From assembly GCA_015152555.1 (NCBI GenBank), contig SUTS01000005.1, positions 62,001-126,000 of the forward strand: a stretch of DNA of 64,000 bases, read 5' to 3'. Below, in pieces: positions 40,869 through 50,203 of the stretch (within the stretch, counting starts at the first letter, position 1; each line of letters begins with the position of its first letter). The stretch comes from Cyanobacteria bacterium SIG26 (GTDB taxonomy: Bacteria > Cyanobacteriota > Vampirovibrionia > Gastranaerophilales > Gastranaerophilaceae). The translations under genes and the position numbers were made by a program. The notes beneath the pieces were generated by a model. The model made no database searches. It was not told the DNA's origin and saw only the letters and a program-made list of their open reading frames with translations.

Positions 40869-42878
40869 ATGTCAATTAAAAAACTAACTGTGGCAGCTGC
40901 GATTGCCGTAGGAATAGCAACGTGTTCCTTGACATCAGTAATGGCAGCTTGCCCGTGCAACACGCAAGTACCGGCTGAGAATTTACCGGTAGTAACAGGT
41001 CCTGCATGCCCTGTTGCAACCCCATTACCACAGCCAAAATGTAACAAATGCCAAAAAGCAATACCTGATTGCGGTTGCAAAAAACCGGATCCATGTCCGG
41101 TACAAAAAAACGATTGCGGTTGCCCTGATGAAATCAGTTGCGACAAACCTGCAGTACCATCTGCAGCCATCTGCCCACAAACTGATAAACCGTCAAGAAC
41201 AGATATGAAACAAGTTTATGGTTATCCTCAAGCAGTTTACGGGACAAACAATTATGTCGGCGAACCTGCGAACTCAATTTTCTCAACAGAAGCAAGAGTT
41301 CAAGGTTGTAGTGCAAGCCGATTATCACCAAACATTAGCGGCTCTACAGTTGCAACAGACGGAACAATTACCGGAGCAGCAACTCAAATGCCATGCCTGA
41401 ACGAATTACCAAACAGATACAACGGCATCATGATTGACAGAAACGAACGTCAAATGGACGGAAACGCATGTCCAATTGATATTCAAACATCAAATTCAAT
41501 TAATGCATTGAAAAAAACATTAGTACCGTACGAAATTCCACAACAAATTCAGAATATTACAGGAGCTGCAGCACCAATGGGCGGATGTATGTTTCCTGAT
41601 GTCCCAAGTAGTCACTGGGCAGCTTGCGATATTGATAAACTAGCTATTAATGACGTTGTTGTCGGCTATCCAAACGGTTTATTCAAACCTAATCAACACA
41701 TTTCTCGCGCAGAATTTGCAACAATGTTGGTTAAAGGTTTTAATTTGAATTGTGATATGAACAGACAAGCGATGTTCACAGACGTACCACGTGACAACTG
41801 GGCTAACGCAGCAATTGCAAAAGCTGTTGATGAAGACTTATTAGCAGGTTACCCAAACAGAACATTCAGACCTAACGCAAATGTAACACGTGTGGAAGCA
41901 TTAACATCAATTGCAAAAGGTATGGATTGTGATATTGACCAATGCAAAGCAGACGAAATCTTGAGCCGTTATGCAGACGGTAACAAAATACCAGGATGGG
42001 CAAGAATTCCTGTGGCAAAATCATTAGAAAACGGAGCTCTAAAAGATTCTCCTGTTCCAAATATGATTTTACCGAATAAAGACGCATCTCGTGCAGATGT
42101 TGCATCAATGATGCAAACCGTACGTGTAGCACTTGGTTACGATACTAACCCAAAAACAGCTAATAATATTTGTCCGGCTTGTCCTATCGAGAAAAACGCT
42201 CTAATAGAACGCGAAGAAATCGTTAAAATTCCGACATTAAAATTATCAATGATTGACCAAATTACGGCAAAATCTTCACACGTCGGTCAATATTTTAGAG
42301 CAAACACACTTGAAGATGTAACAATAAATGGCGTAACATACCCTTGCGGCTCAACAGTTACAGGTCAAGTTGTAGAAGTTATAAGACCGTCAGGTTGCGA
42401 TAAAGGCGCTTTAAAATTAGCATTTACAAGCATTAAAAACGGCGATTGTGATACAAAATTACCGAAACAAATTTTACACGCACAAGTAAACAAATCTAAA
42501 AACGTCAACCCAGTTGCAAGACTTGTTGAAATGCCATTCACTTGGGCCGGTTCCCTTGTAGGTATTGTAGGTAGAACTGCAGGTGGTATCTTAACCAACG
42601 TCGGAAATGCAGCCGAAAATATTTCAAACGATGCAGGTTATATGCTTGGTCACGTATTCCAAGGCCAATTTGGTGCAGCAGCAAGAAACTTGGGAGACGG
42701 ATTATTTGAAACAGTAAAAGCTCCTGTCGACGTTGCTAGAACAGCATTATCAGGTACAGTTGGTCTATTCCAAACAACAGGTGATGAATTTGCTTACCTT
42801 GTTGATCCTCGCGGATACAAAATATCAGCAGTAAATCCTAGGGAACACGTTACTATTGCTTTCGGATGTAATGAATAG
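40869..42878 (+). CDS. SLH-domain envelope protein
   Basis: 669 residues. Signal peptide about 1-27 (TSVMA-ACPC). Residues about 28-105 are Cys/Pro-rich with many CxC and CxxC pairs (CNKCQKAIPDCGCKKPDPC). About 240-420 contain at least two S-layer homology modules (FPDVPSSHWAACDIDKLAIN...VGYPNGLFKPNQHISRAEFA; FTDVPRDNWANAAIAKAVDE). The C-terminal 220 residues have a beta-rich segment (VTGQVVEVIRPSG) and an amphipathic Gly/Ala-rich region. SLH modules anchor proteins to peptidoglycan-linked polymers; cyanobacterial SLH proteins can link outer membrane and wall. Cotranscription with neighbours is not evident; a terminator follows. Confidence 0.88.
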   Translation: MSIKKLTVAAAIAVGIATCSLTSVMAACPCNTQVPAENLPVVTGPACPVATPLPQPKCNKCQKAIPDCGCKKPDPCPVQKNDCGCPDEISCDKPAVPSAAICPQTDKPSRTDMKQVYGYPQAVYGTNNYVGEPANSIFSTEARVQGCSASRLSPNISGSTVATDGTITGAATQMPCLNELPNRYNGIMIDRNERQMDGNACPIDIQTSNSINALKKTLVPYEIPQQIQNITGAAAPMGGCMFPDVPSSHWAACDIDKLAINDVVVGYPNGLFKPNQHISRAEFATMLVKGFNLNCDMNRQAMFTDVPRDNWANAAIAKAVDEDLLAGYPNRTFRPNANVTRVEALTSIAKGMDCDIDQCKADEILSRYADGNKIPGWARIPVAKSLENGALKDSPVPNMILPNKDASRADVASMMQTVRVALGYDTNPKTANNICPACPIEKNALIEREEIVKIPTLKLSMIDQITAKSSHVGQYFRANTLEDVTINGVTYPCGSTVTGQVVEVIRPSGCDKGALKLAFTSIKNGDCDTKLPKQILHAQVNKSKNVNPVARLVEMPFTWAGSLVGIVGRTAGGILTNVGNAAENISNDAGYMLGHVFQGQFGAAARNLGDGLFETVKAPVDVARTALSGTVGLFQTTGDEFAYLVDPRGYKISAVNPREHVTIAFGCNE

Positions 42879-42917
42879 AAAGTAAAACCGAACAACAGTT
42901 GATTTCATCACCAAAGA

Positions 42918-42952
42918 AAGATGTTTGCAAAATTGCAAGCATCTTTTCTTTT
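42918..42952 (+). terminator. Intrinsic terminator of the SLH gene
   Basis: AAGATGTTTGCA (42918-42929) pairs with TGCAAGCATCTT (42934-42945) with one G-T pair, around AAAT, followed by TTCTTTT. Confidence 0.85.
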
Positions 42953-42984
42953 AGTATGTTATAATTACGTATAAAAGGAACAGT

Positions 42985-43728
42985 ATGCCACATTTTTTTA
43001 TCAATACAAATAACATAACAGACAACTTCGTAAAAATTTCCGATAAAGAAAATTATCAGCACATTGCAAGAGCTTTGCGCGCAAAAATCGGGGAAACTCT
43101 TTTATTGATTGACGAAAACCAAATCCAATATGAAACAACAATTAAAGAAATCACAAACAAAGACATCATTTCTGTTATTAACAAACATTATCCTTCAAAA
43201 AGATTTTTGGATTTTGATCTATATTTAGCACAAAGCCCACTAAGAAGCGACGCTCAATCTCTTGTTATAGAAAAAGCAACCGAACTGGGTGTAAACGGGA
43301 TATATCCGATTTTAACAGATAATTGTGCATTAAATAAATCAGTTATCGAAAAAAAAGTTCCAAAGTGGCAAAAAATAATGTATGAATCTTCAAAACAATG
43401 TGAACGCGCAATCATCCCAAATTGCTTTGATGTAACAACAATCGAAAAACTTATTACAGAAAATAATTTCGACAAAATAATAGTATTTTGTGAACGAATT
43501 GCCGACAAAACCATAAGAGATTCATTTAAACAAACTCCTATTCAAAAAGGAGATAAGATTTTAGTTATTATCGGACCTGAAGGTGGTTTTTCTCAAAAAG
43601 AATTCGATTATTTTAAATCGCAAAATTTAGAAATGCTAACTTTAGGAGATTTGATTTTACGAGCAGAATCGGCTGTGATTGTAGGACTGGGGAATATCAT
43701 ATATGAATATTCAAACTTTAGCAGATAA
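42985..43728 (+). CDS. rsmE: 16S rRNA m3U1498 methyltransferase RsmE
   Basis: 247 residues. N-terminal PUA-like region with HIARALRAKIGETLLLI, then the SPOUT (knotted) domain with LVIEKATELGVNGIYPI, ERAIIPN, ILVIIGPEGGFSQKEFDYF and LTLGDLILRAESAVIVGL. RsmE methylates N3 of U1498 in helix 44. Its last 26 bases overlap the start of cca in another frame. AAAAGGA ribosome site. Confidence 0.95.
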   Translation: MPHFFINTNNITDNFVKISDKENYQHIARALRAKIGETLLLIDENQIQYETTIKEITNKDIISVINKHYPSKRFLDFDLYLAQSPLRSDAQSLVIEKATELGVNGIYPILTDNCALNKSVIEKKVPKWQKIMYESSKQCERAIIPNCFDVTTIEKLITENNFDKIIVFCERIADKTIRDSFKQTPIQKGDKILVIIGPEGGFSQKEFDYFKSQNLEMLTLGDLILRAESAVIVGLGNIIYEYSNFSR

Positions 43729-45112
43729 AATAAAAAACGATGCATTATTAAACAACCTAATAAGTTTTTTTTCTAATGAGATTTATCTTGTAGGTGGTTC
43801 CGTAAGAGATGCCCTCATGGGAATTGAAACTCACGACAGGGATTTAATCGTAACAGATATTGATGCTAAAGATTTTTCAGAACAAGTTGCCGTTTTTTTT
43901 AGCGGAACCCTAATCCCACTTGATGAAACAAACAAAATATATCGAGTTGTATTACCGGATAAAATAAACTATTTTGATATTACAAACCCTGTTGAAAATT
44001 CATTAAAAAAAGATATTTTGCGCAGAGATTTAACAATTAATGCCGTCGCAATTAATATCAGAACAGGAGAAATCATAGATTATTGTCAAGGTCTAAATGA
44101 CATACAAACCAAAACATTAAAAGCTGTGTGCGAACAAAATTTCATTGATGACCCTTTAAGGATATTACGTTTATTCAGATTTTATTCTATATTAGGATTC
44201 AAAATTCATCCGCAAACTTATGAATATATAAAAAAACACAATCATCTTATTTCTAATCCCGCGAAAGAAAGAATCCAATATGAAATAATGAAACTTTTTA
44301 GCGGGGAATATGCACACGAAACTTTGTTAAAAATGGATGAGTGCGGACTTTTGGAGCTATTATTCCCATTTGTAAAGGAATTAAAACAAGTTCCGCCAAA
44401 TTTGCACCATCATCTTAATTTATTTCACCATAGTGTAGAAACAGTAAAACAAGTTGGTATTCTCTACAAAAATTCTACAACAGAAGTTTCTGAACACTTA
44501 AACAAAATTGATTTTGGGGGTTTTTCAAGAATTGCACATCTACGATTGGCGGCATTTATGCACGATATTGGCAAATTTGCGACTTGGACAATTGAAGAAG
44601 ATACAGGACGCCATAGATTTATCAAACACGAAGATGTTGGGGCAAAACAAGTAATTCCTCTACTCAAACAAATGTGTTTTTCAAACAAACAAATTGAATA
44701 TATTGCATATATTATAAAAAAACACATGTATCCAACCGCAGTAGTTTCCGCGCCTGAGGTTAATGAAAAAGTAATGATGCGCTACGTAAGAAAATCCGAA
44801 GCTTGCGCAATTGATAATATTATAATCGCACAGGCTGACAGACTTTCTGCACTTGGACCCGAAATCACACAGGAAATCGTTACCGAAAATATAACCTCTC
44901 TTAATAAACTTTTAAAATTTTATCTTGAAGCAAAAGATACCCTATCTCCAATACCAAAATTACTGAACGGTAATGAAGTTATGGAAATTTTAAACATCAA
45001 ACCATCTCCATTATTAGGAGAAATTTTAAACGCTTTAAATGAAGCTCAAATTTCCGGAGATATCATAACAAAAGAACAAGCCATGGATTTTGTTAAAAAC
45101 TTTTCTTCATAA
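43703..45112 (+). CDS. cca: CCA-adding tRNA nucleotidyltransferase with HD domain
   Basis: 469 residues. Class II nucleotidyltransferase signature LVGGSVRDALMGIETHDRDL, then LRRDLTINAVAINIRTGEII, and the neck DDPLRILRLFRFYSILGF; the second half has an HD-type motif AAFMHDIGKFATW. It adds CCA to tRNA 3' ends; the HD domain is found in bacterial CCA and poly(A) polymerase-like enzymes. Overlap with rsmE by 26 bases suggests coupling. Confidence 0.93.
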   Translation: MNIQTLADKIKNDALLNNLISFFSNEIYLVGGSVRDALMGIETHDRDLIVTDIDAKDFSEQVAVFFSGTLIPLDETNKIYRVVLPDKINYFDITNPVENSLKKDILRRDLTINAVAINIRTGEIIDYCQGLNDIQTKTLKAVCEQNFIDDPLRILRLFRFYSILGFKIHPQTYEYIKKHNHLISNPAKERIQYEIMKLFSGEYAHETLLKMDECGLLELLFPFVKELKQVPPNLHHHLNLFHHSVETVKQVGILYKNSTTEVSEHLNKIDFGGFSRIAHLRLAAFMHDIGKFATWTIEEDTGRHRFIKHEDVGAKQVIPLLKQMCFSNKQIEYIAYIIKKHMYPTAVVSAPEVNEKVMMRYVRKSEACAIDNIIIAQADRLSALGPEITQEIVTENITSLNKLLKFYLEAKDTLSPIPKLLNGNEVMEILNIKPSPLLGEILNALNEAQISGDIITKEQAMDFVKNFSS

Positions 45113-45166
45113 CTATTTTTTATGCTAAAATTTTGTCATAAGAGGTAAAAATTAGAGGTAAGGGAT

Positions 45167-48100
45167 ATGAACAACGGATTAAAAAAAGCTTTAATTAGCT
45201 TAGGTTATGTTTTAGGCGGGATTTACGTACTATTTTTAGCACTACCATTGATTATTTCACCAATAATCAACTCATACTGTGATGATATTGAAAATATTAT
45301 TAAAACAACCACAGGATTCGATGCAAAAATTGATAAGATTTCAATAATAACAACTCCAAACTTCACAGCAGGAGCAAAAATTAAAAATATCACATTAAGC
45401 CTACCTGATAGCAAAACTCCATTTTTAGCGGCAGAAAATGCATCAGCACGAATGGCATTATTACCTTTGTTAGCAAAAAAAATACAACTTGCAAATATTT
45501 CTGTTGATACAGTTGCTGCTGATATTGTAATAAAAAAAGACGGATCCCTTTTGTTGATGGATTACTTACCGGAAAACGAAGACTCTGCACCCTCCGAAGA
45601 AATTGCATTACCACTAGGTATAAAACTTTCAAATAGATTACCCGACATTAAAGTAAACGACTATAGCCTATATTTTACAGATATGCGCAATGGCAGAAAA
45701 TATGGAATGGAGGGCGAGAGGTTCCGTGCAACAAATATCATATTAGATAAACACTTTAAAATGTCTACAAACGGAAAAATAAACTTAGCAGATGCAACAA
45801 TATCAAATTTTGATATTAAAATTGATAATAAAATTATGCCTGACATTCAACTACATAATCTGGTATTTCCCCCAAAAGAAACTGTCCTTGAACAAAATAC
45901 AAGCTCCACTCCAGCACCACAATTGACTGTAAATATTATAGATATTTTTGAAACAATTTATAAAAACAAATTTCACGCGGATTTAACAACCGACATAAAA
46001 ACATCCGGAACTCTAAAAACACCTCAAATTAAAGGCTTAATATCAATTGATGAATTAACTGTTGCCGTAGACGAAAAATTATTGCCGGAAAGTTATTTTA
46101 AAATAAATTTTAAAGGCCAAAAATCCGATATCGATTCCATTTTTTATTCTTCACAAGACAAAAATGAAAAAACACAAATTATCGGTGAAATCTCAACAGG
46201 AAAAAAACCTTCTATCGATATGACTTTTCGTTCCAATACAAAATTTAACAACATTTTTCAGTTAATCGACAGTATTGCAAATTCTTTCGGGTTTAATGAT
46301 TTAAACACCTTAAGCGCAACTGGGGGAATTGATGCCGATTTTAATATAACCTCTAATTTAAAAAAGATAACATCTAACGGATATTTAAAAGTTATCCCAT
46401 CAACAATAAAATATGATTTATATAATATTACCATTGACGATATTAATGCAGATATAAATTTTGATAACAACAATATAGAAATTAAAAAAGCAGGGTTGAC
46501 AATCCTTGGTCACCCGCTCAATTTATACGGTTCAATAAAAAATGATACAACAACAGATTTAACACTTAATGCCGACAAACTTTCAATAAAAGGCTTATTA
46601 GCAACTGCCGGTCAACTTGCACTATTAAAAGAAAATGATATCAAAAACGGCAATATCAGCTTAAACGCTACAGCAAAAGGGGATTTTAAAAACTTAAAAC
46701 CCGAACTAAACTCTCAAATTGCTAATATCAATATATTAAACAAACCAACCAACACAAAAATCGCATTGACAGAGACTATTATAAAATTTCTATACGACGG
46801 TAAAACTGCTTATGGAAACGTTAACATAAACAACTTTGCTATAATCAATCCCTTGGCAACAATCAAAATCCCCACTACAAATGTATTAATTGATAGTAAA
46901 AATATTGCACTACAAAACTCATACATTATGTTAAATAATTCCAGAATAGATCTGAGCGGTGCAATCTCAGATTATCTAAACAACAAAATGAACATCAATT
47001 TAAGTGCAAAAGGCACATTAAACGCTTCAGATGTCGCATCAATGCTACCTAAAGAATTTTCATCACTATTATCTTATAAAGGTGCAATGCCACTTTCTGT
47101 AGATATAAACGGCAATTCAAAAGTTCAAAATATAAACGCACAATTAAACGCCGATCCTAATAATTATATAGCACTAGCAGACATTGATTTACTTAAAAAT
47201 CAAAACACTAAAATTCATTCAAATATAGAAATTATCGGCGATACATTAAATTTTATAAACACCGGAATTTCAAATAATTCTTCACAAATTGCAAAACTTA
47301 GCGGGAATATAACCAAATTATATTCAACCCCGAAATTAAATATTGGTATCAATGTACCAAATCAAGTATCATTTCCGATTTGGGGAGTACCAAATTCAAA
47401 CATTAGCGCAATAGGTTCAGCTGCAATAACCGGAGATATCACAAACCCACAAATGTCAGGAACAATAAATGTAAGCGATATCTCAATGAAGGATATGGAT
47501 TTTTCTATATCTCATTTATCAGCAGACTTAGCAGGAGCTATTCTGAATGGTACAGCAAGAGCTAAGCAATTTAAATTCGGAGGAATTGTAGCAACAGATT
47601 TGGCTGGAAAATTCACACTAAAAGATTACAACATATTTTCACTAATAAATGCAACAGGGAAAGCTTTTGACGGAGATATCAGCGGTAATCTATCATACAC
47701 AATAAACAACGCAAAAACAGCAGTAGATTTTAAAGGCGAAAAATTAAACTCAACCAAAGCAGTTGAAGGTGCAGTAGGAATCCCTAATGCTTTGACCGGC
47801 CTGATGAATTTTGACGGGAAATTAACAATGCAAGGAATTACTGACAAAGAAATCATAAACTCTTTAAATGGTAATATTAATTTTGATATTGGCGAAGGTA
47901 AATTTATCAGTATCGGTAAATTAGAAAATCTGGTAGCTGCACAAAACGTTTCCGCAAATTCCATTCTCAAATCTGCATTATCAGCAATATCATCACTAAC
48001 AACAATACAAGAAGCAGATAAATATAAATATATAAACGGGAATCTGACATTTGCAAACGGAGCTGCCAAAATCAATAAAATCAATGTTGCAGGCCCACTT

Positions 48101-48610
48101 ATGGCATATTATGTTAATGGAACATTTAATATCTTGCCAAACACAGCTAACATGATAATACTTGGAAGATTAGATTCAAAAGTTGTTTCACTACTTGGGC
48201 CGTTAGGAGAACTTTCTGCAGAAAAATTATTATCTTATATTCCTAAATTTGGCTCAATGACCGCAAATATGTTAAACCAACTAACAACCAACCCTGCAAA
48301 TGAAAACTTATCTCTAATACCAGCATTATCAAGCGGAAGCACAAATTATAAAGACTTCAAAGTTATATTTAACGGTTCTGTAACAAGTGCTTCATCTATG
48401 AAAAGCTTTAAATGGTTATCAACCTGCGATACTACAGAAATTGACATTAAAGATGAATTAAACAAAGCTCAAGAAACAATCAAAACAAATGTCCAAAACG
48501 TAAAAAAAGACTTTGAACAAGCAAAAGCAGATATCCAAAAAGCAAAAGAACAAGCAAAACAAAGTTCAGAAAATTTAAAAAACCTATTTAAAAACGTTAT
48601 TAAAAACTAA
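45167..48610 (+). CDS. Large AsmA/TamB-like membrane protein
   Basis: 1147 residues. One N-terminal membrane helix (about 9-33, LGYVLGGIYVLFLALPLIIS) is followed by a long repetitive beta-rich region in which domains of the kind ATGGIDADFNITSNLKKITS and NISLNATAKGDFKNLKPELN recur, as in AsmA, TamB and YhdP proteins that form lipid-conducting grooves between the membranes. The C-terminus is a Lys/Glu/Gln coiled coil (AKADIQKAKEQAKQSS). It stands alone with a ribosome site AAGGGAT and its own terminator. Role in lipid or outer-membrane traffic is inferred from family. Confidence 0.8.
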   Translation: MNNGLKKALISLGYVLGGIYVLFLALPLIISPIINSYCDDIENIIKTTTGFDAKIDKISIITTPNFTAGAKIKNITLSLPDSKTPFLAAENASARMALLPLLAKKIQLANISVDTVAADIVIKKDGSLLLMDYLPENEDSAPSEEIALPLGIKLSNRLPDIKVNDYSLYFTDMRNGRKYGMEGERFRATNIILDKHFKMSTNGKINLADATISNFDIKIDNKIMPDIQLHNLVFPPKETVLEQNTSSTPAPQLTVNIIDIFETIYKNKFHADLTTDIKTSGTLKTPQIKGLISIDELTVAVDEKLLPESYFKINFKGQKSDIDSIFYSSQDKNEKTQIIGEISTGKKPSIDMTFRSNTKFNNIFQLIDSIANSFGFNDLNTLSATGGIDADFNITSNLKKITSNGYLKVIPSTIKYDLYNITIDDINADINFDNNNIEIKKAGLTILGHPLNLYGSIKNDTTTDLTLNADKLSIKGLLATAGQLALLKENDIKNGNISLNATAKGDFKNLKPELNSQIANINILNKPTNTKIALTETIIKFLYDGKTAYGNVNINNFAIINPLATIKIPTTNVLIDSKNIALQNSYIMLNNSRIDLSGAISDYLNNKMNINLSAKGTLNASDVASMLPKEFSSLLSYKGAMPLSVDINGNSKVQNINAQLNADPNNYIALADIDLLKNQNTKIHSNIEIIGDTLNFINTGISNNSSQIAKLSGNITKLYSTPKLNIGINVPNQVSFPIWGVPNSNISAIGSAAITGDITNPQMSGTINVSDISMKDMDFSISHLSADLAGAILNGTARAKQFKFGGIVATDLAGKFTLKDYNIFSLINATGKAFDGDISGNLSYTINNAKTAVDFKGEKLNSTKAVEGAVGIPNALTGLMNFDGKLTMQGITDKEIINSLNGNINFDIGEGKFISIGKLENLVAAQNVSANSILKSALSAISSLTTIQEADKYKYINGNLTFANGAAKINKINVAGPLMAYYVNGTFNILPNTANMIILGRLDSKVVSLLGPLGELSAEKLLSYIPKFGSMTANMLNQLTTNPANENLSLIPALSSGSTNYKDFKVIFNGSVTSASSMKSFKWLSTCDTTEIDIKDELNKAQETIKTNVQNVKKDFEQAKADIQKAKEQAKQSSENLKNLFKNVIKN

Positions 48611-48631
48611 AATTATAAATATATAACAAAT

Positions 48632-48667
48632 AAAAGCGCTATAAGTAAAGACTTGTAGCGCTTTTTA
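48632..48667 (+). terminator. Intrinsic terminator of the AsmA-like gene
   Basis: AAAAGCGCTA (48632-48641) pairs with TAGCGCTTTT (48656-48665); an inner AGT/ACT pair lies in the loop. Confidence 0.85.
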
Positions 48668-48780
48668 GCACCATATCTAAAAAGATTAAGAATTGTAACA
48701 AAACCTCTAAAAACATTAAAGATTGTAGAAAACTTGCCGATATAAAGAGTATAGGAAACAAAGACGAAAGGAATAAGCCA

Positions 48781-50130
48781 ATGGGCATGTCAGCATCACA
48801 AGCAAGATTTTTATGTTTAACGGCGCGTAAGAGCAACGTAGAATTTGAAGGTCAACAAATTAACCAACAAAGAACTTCATTATCTAACACATCTGGTGCA
48901 TATTATAGTGAACTTTGCAACATGTCTGTTCCTACTCCGCCATCTTTAGATGAATTCACCAAAGTAAGTTATGTATTCAATGATGGTGCGTTCAGCAACA
49001 CTATTACATCTATGATTGCAAAACAAGGTGGTAAATATTCAATTAGCTATATTCAACAATGGCAAGATGATTATTCAATTGTATCTGCAGCTTCAAGCGT
49101 TGTTTCTCGTAACCAAACTGATAGCACTAATTGGGTTCTATTATCAGAAGAAGAAAAAAATAATATCAAATATTTTTACATTACAAATTTAGAATTTGAT
49201 GAATATATTGAAGTACACAAAGAAAACCGAATTGATGGAGGAGGCATAGAATACTACTATTGTGCAGACCCTAACAACACTGACGAAAAAACATATATAG
49301 ATATAAATGAACACAACAAGGTTACCGCAGCACTTGTAGATGAAAATGCGGATAATCCGAAAGATGCAGTTACTTTATTAAAGAAAGATCCATCTGGAAA
49401 TTATTTTAAAGAAGGAACAATAACTACCTACACATACTCAATTGGTTCTGCTAAATTAAGAAAACTTGGCAGCACTCCAACAGACAAAGAGAACGATCCA
49501 TATCTAAGAAATCTTTCTGATGAGCAAATCAAAGATTTAATGGCACAAGAAGGATACTATAAAGACCTATTAAACGAAAAAAACGGTAACCTCACAAATC
49601 TTGAAGATTACTATGTACGTTATATAAAAGATGCTACAACCGGCGCTTATGTTCCATACTTCTACAGCGCATCAGACATTGAAAGCGAAAAATATAACGA
49701 TACAGGACTTGCAACTGAAGGTATGAACTGCTACACAATTGGTTCTGCAACAAAAACCAAAGAAGTTTTAAACCAATTTGCAAAAGTTGAAAAAGATTCA
49801 ACAGGTCGCTATATTGGTATAAAAATTTACACTGATGACAAATTTAATGAAGAAACCGCGATTGAATACTCATTAACAACAAATACAACAACAGATGAAG
49901 CAGCATACGAAGATGCAATGAACAAATATAATTATGAACAATTCCAATACGATCAAAAAGTCCAAGAAATCAATTCTAAAATCGAAATTATCCAACAACA
50001 AGATAAGAGTTTAGAACTTGAATTAAAACACTTAGATACAGAACAAAGCGCAATCGACGCAGAATTAGATGCCGTTAAAAAGGTTATCTCTAAAAACGTT
50101 GATTCATCATTCAAAACATTCAGCGCATAA
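48781..50130 (+). CDS. Lineage-specific protein with MGMSASQAR N-terminus
   Basis: 449 residues. The N-terminal segment SASQARFLCLTARKSNVEFE followed by a Gln-rich helix (EGQQINQQRTSLSNTSGAYY) resembles the start of flagellar rod/hook-type proteins in being a helical segment with polar residues; I recall many homologues with this N-terminus only in gut Melainabacteria. A charged, mixed middle domain and a C-terminal coiled coil (SLELELKHLDTEQSAIDAEL) follow. No signal peptide. Possibly an exported helical-bundle protein; function unknown. AGGAATAAGCC precedes the ATG. Confidence 0.7.
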   Translation: MGMSASQARFLCLTARKSNVEFEGQQINQQRTSLSNTSGAYYSELCNMSVPTPPSLDEFTKVSYVFNDGAFSNTITSMIAKQGGKYSISYIQQWQDDYSIVSAASSVVSRNQTDSTNWVLLSEEEKNNIKYFYITNLEFDEYIEVHKENRIDGGGIEYYYCADPNNTDEKTYIDINEHNKVTAALVDENADNPKDAVTLLKKDPSGNYFKEGTITTYTYSIGSAKLRKLGSTPTDKENDPYLRNLSDEQIKDLMAQEGYYKDLLNEKNGNLTNLEDYYVRYIKDATTGAYVPYFYSASDIESEKYNDTGLATEGMNCYTIGSATKTKEVLNQFAKVEKDSTGRYIGIKIYTDDKFNEETAIEYSLTTNTTTDEAAYEDAMNKYNYEQFQYDQKVQEINSKIEIIQQQDKSLELELKHLDTEQSAIDAELDAVKKVISKNVDSSFKTFSA

Positions 50131-50151
50131 TCCAAATAATAATATATACAA

Positions 50152-50176
50152 AAAAGAAGCCTTAAAAGGCCTCTTT
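50152..50176 (+). terminator. Intrinsic terminator after 48781 gene
   Basis: A GCCTT/AAGGC stem inside an AAAAGA...TCTTTT frame (about 50152-50176), ending in eight T, lies 20 bases past the stop. Confidence 0.75.
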
Positions 50177-50203
50177 TTTTTGCTTTCAGATATATAATTC
50201 AAT

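Noticed and set aside
47626-48084. 152-codon minus-strand frame inside the AsmA-like gene
   Set aside because: No ribosome site, composition of a complement frame, fully inside a well-supported gene.
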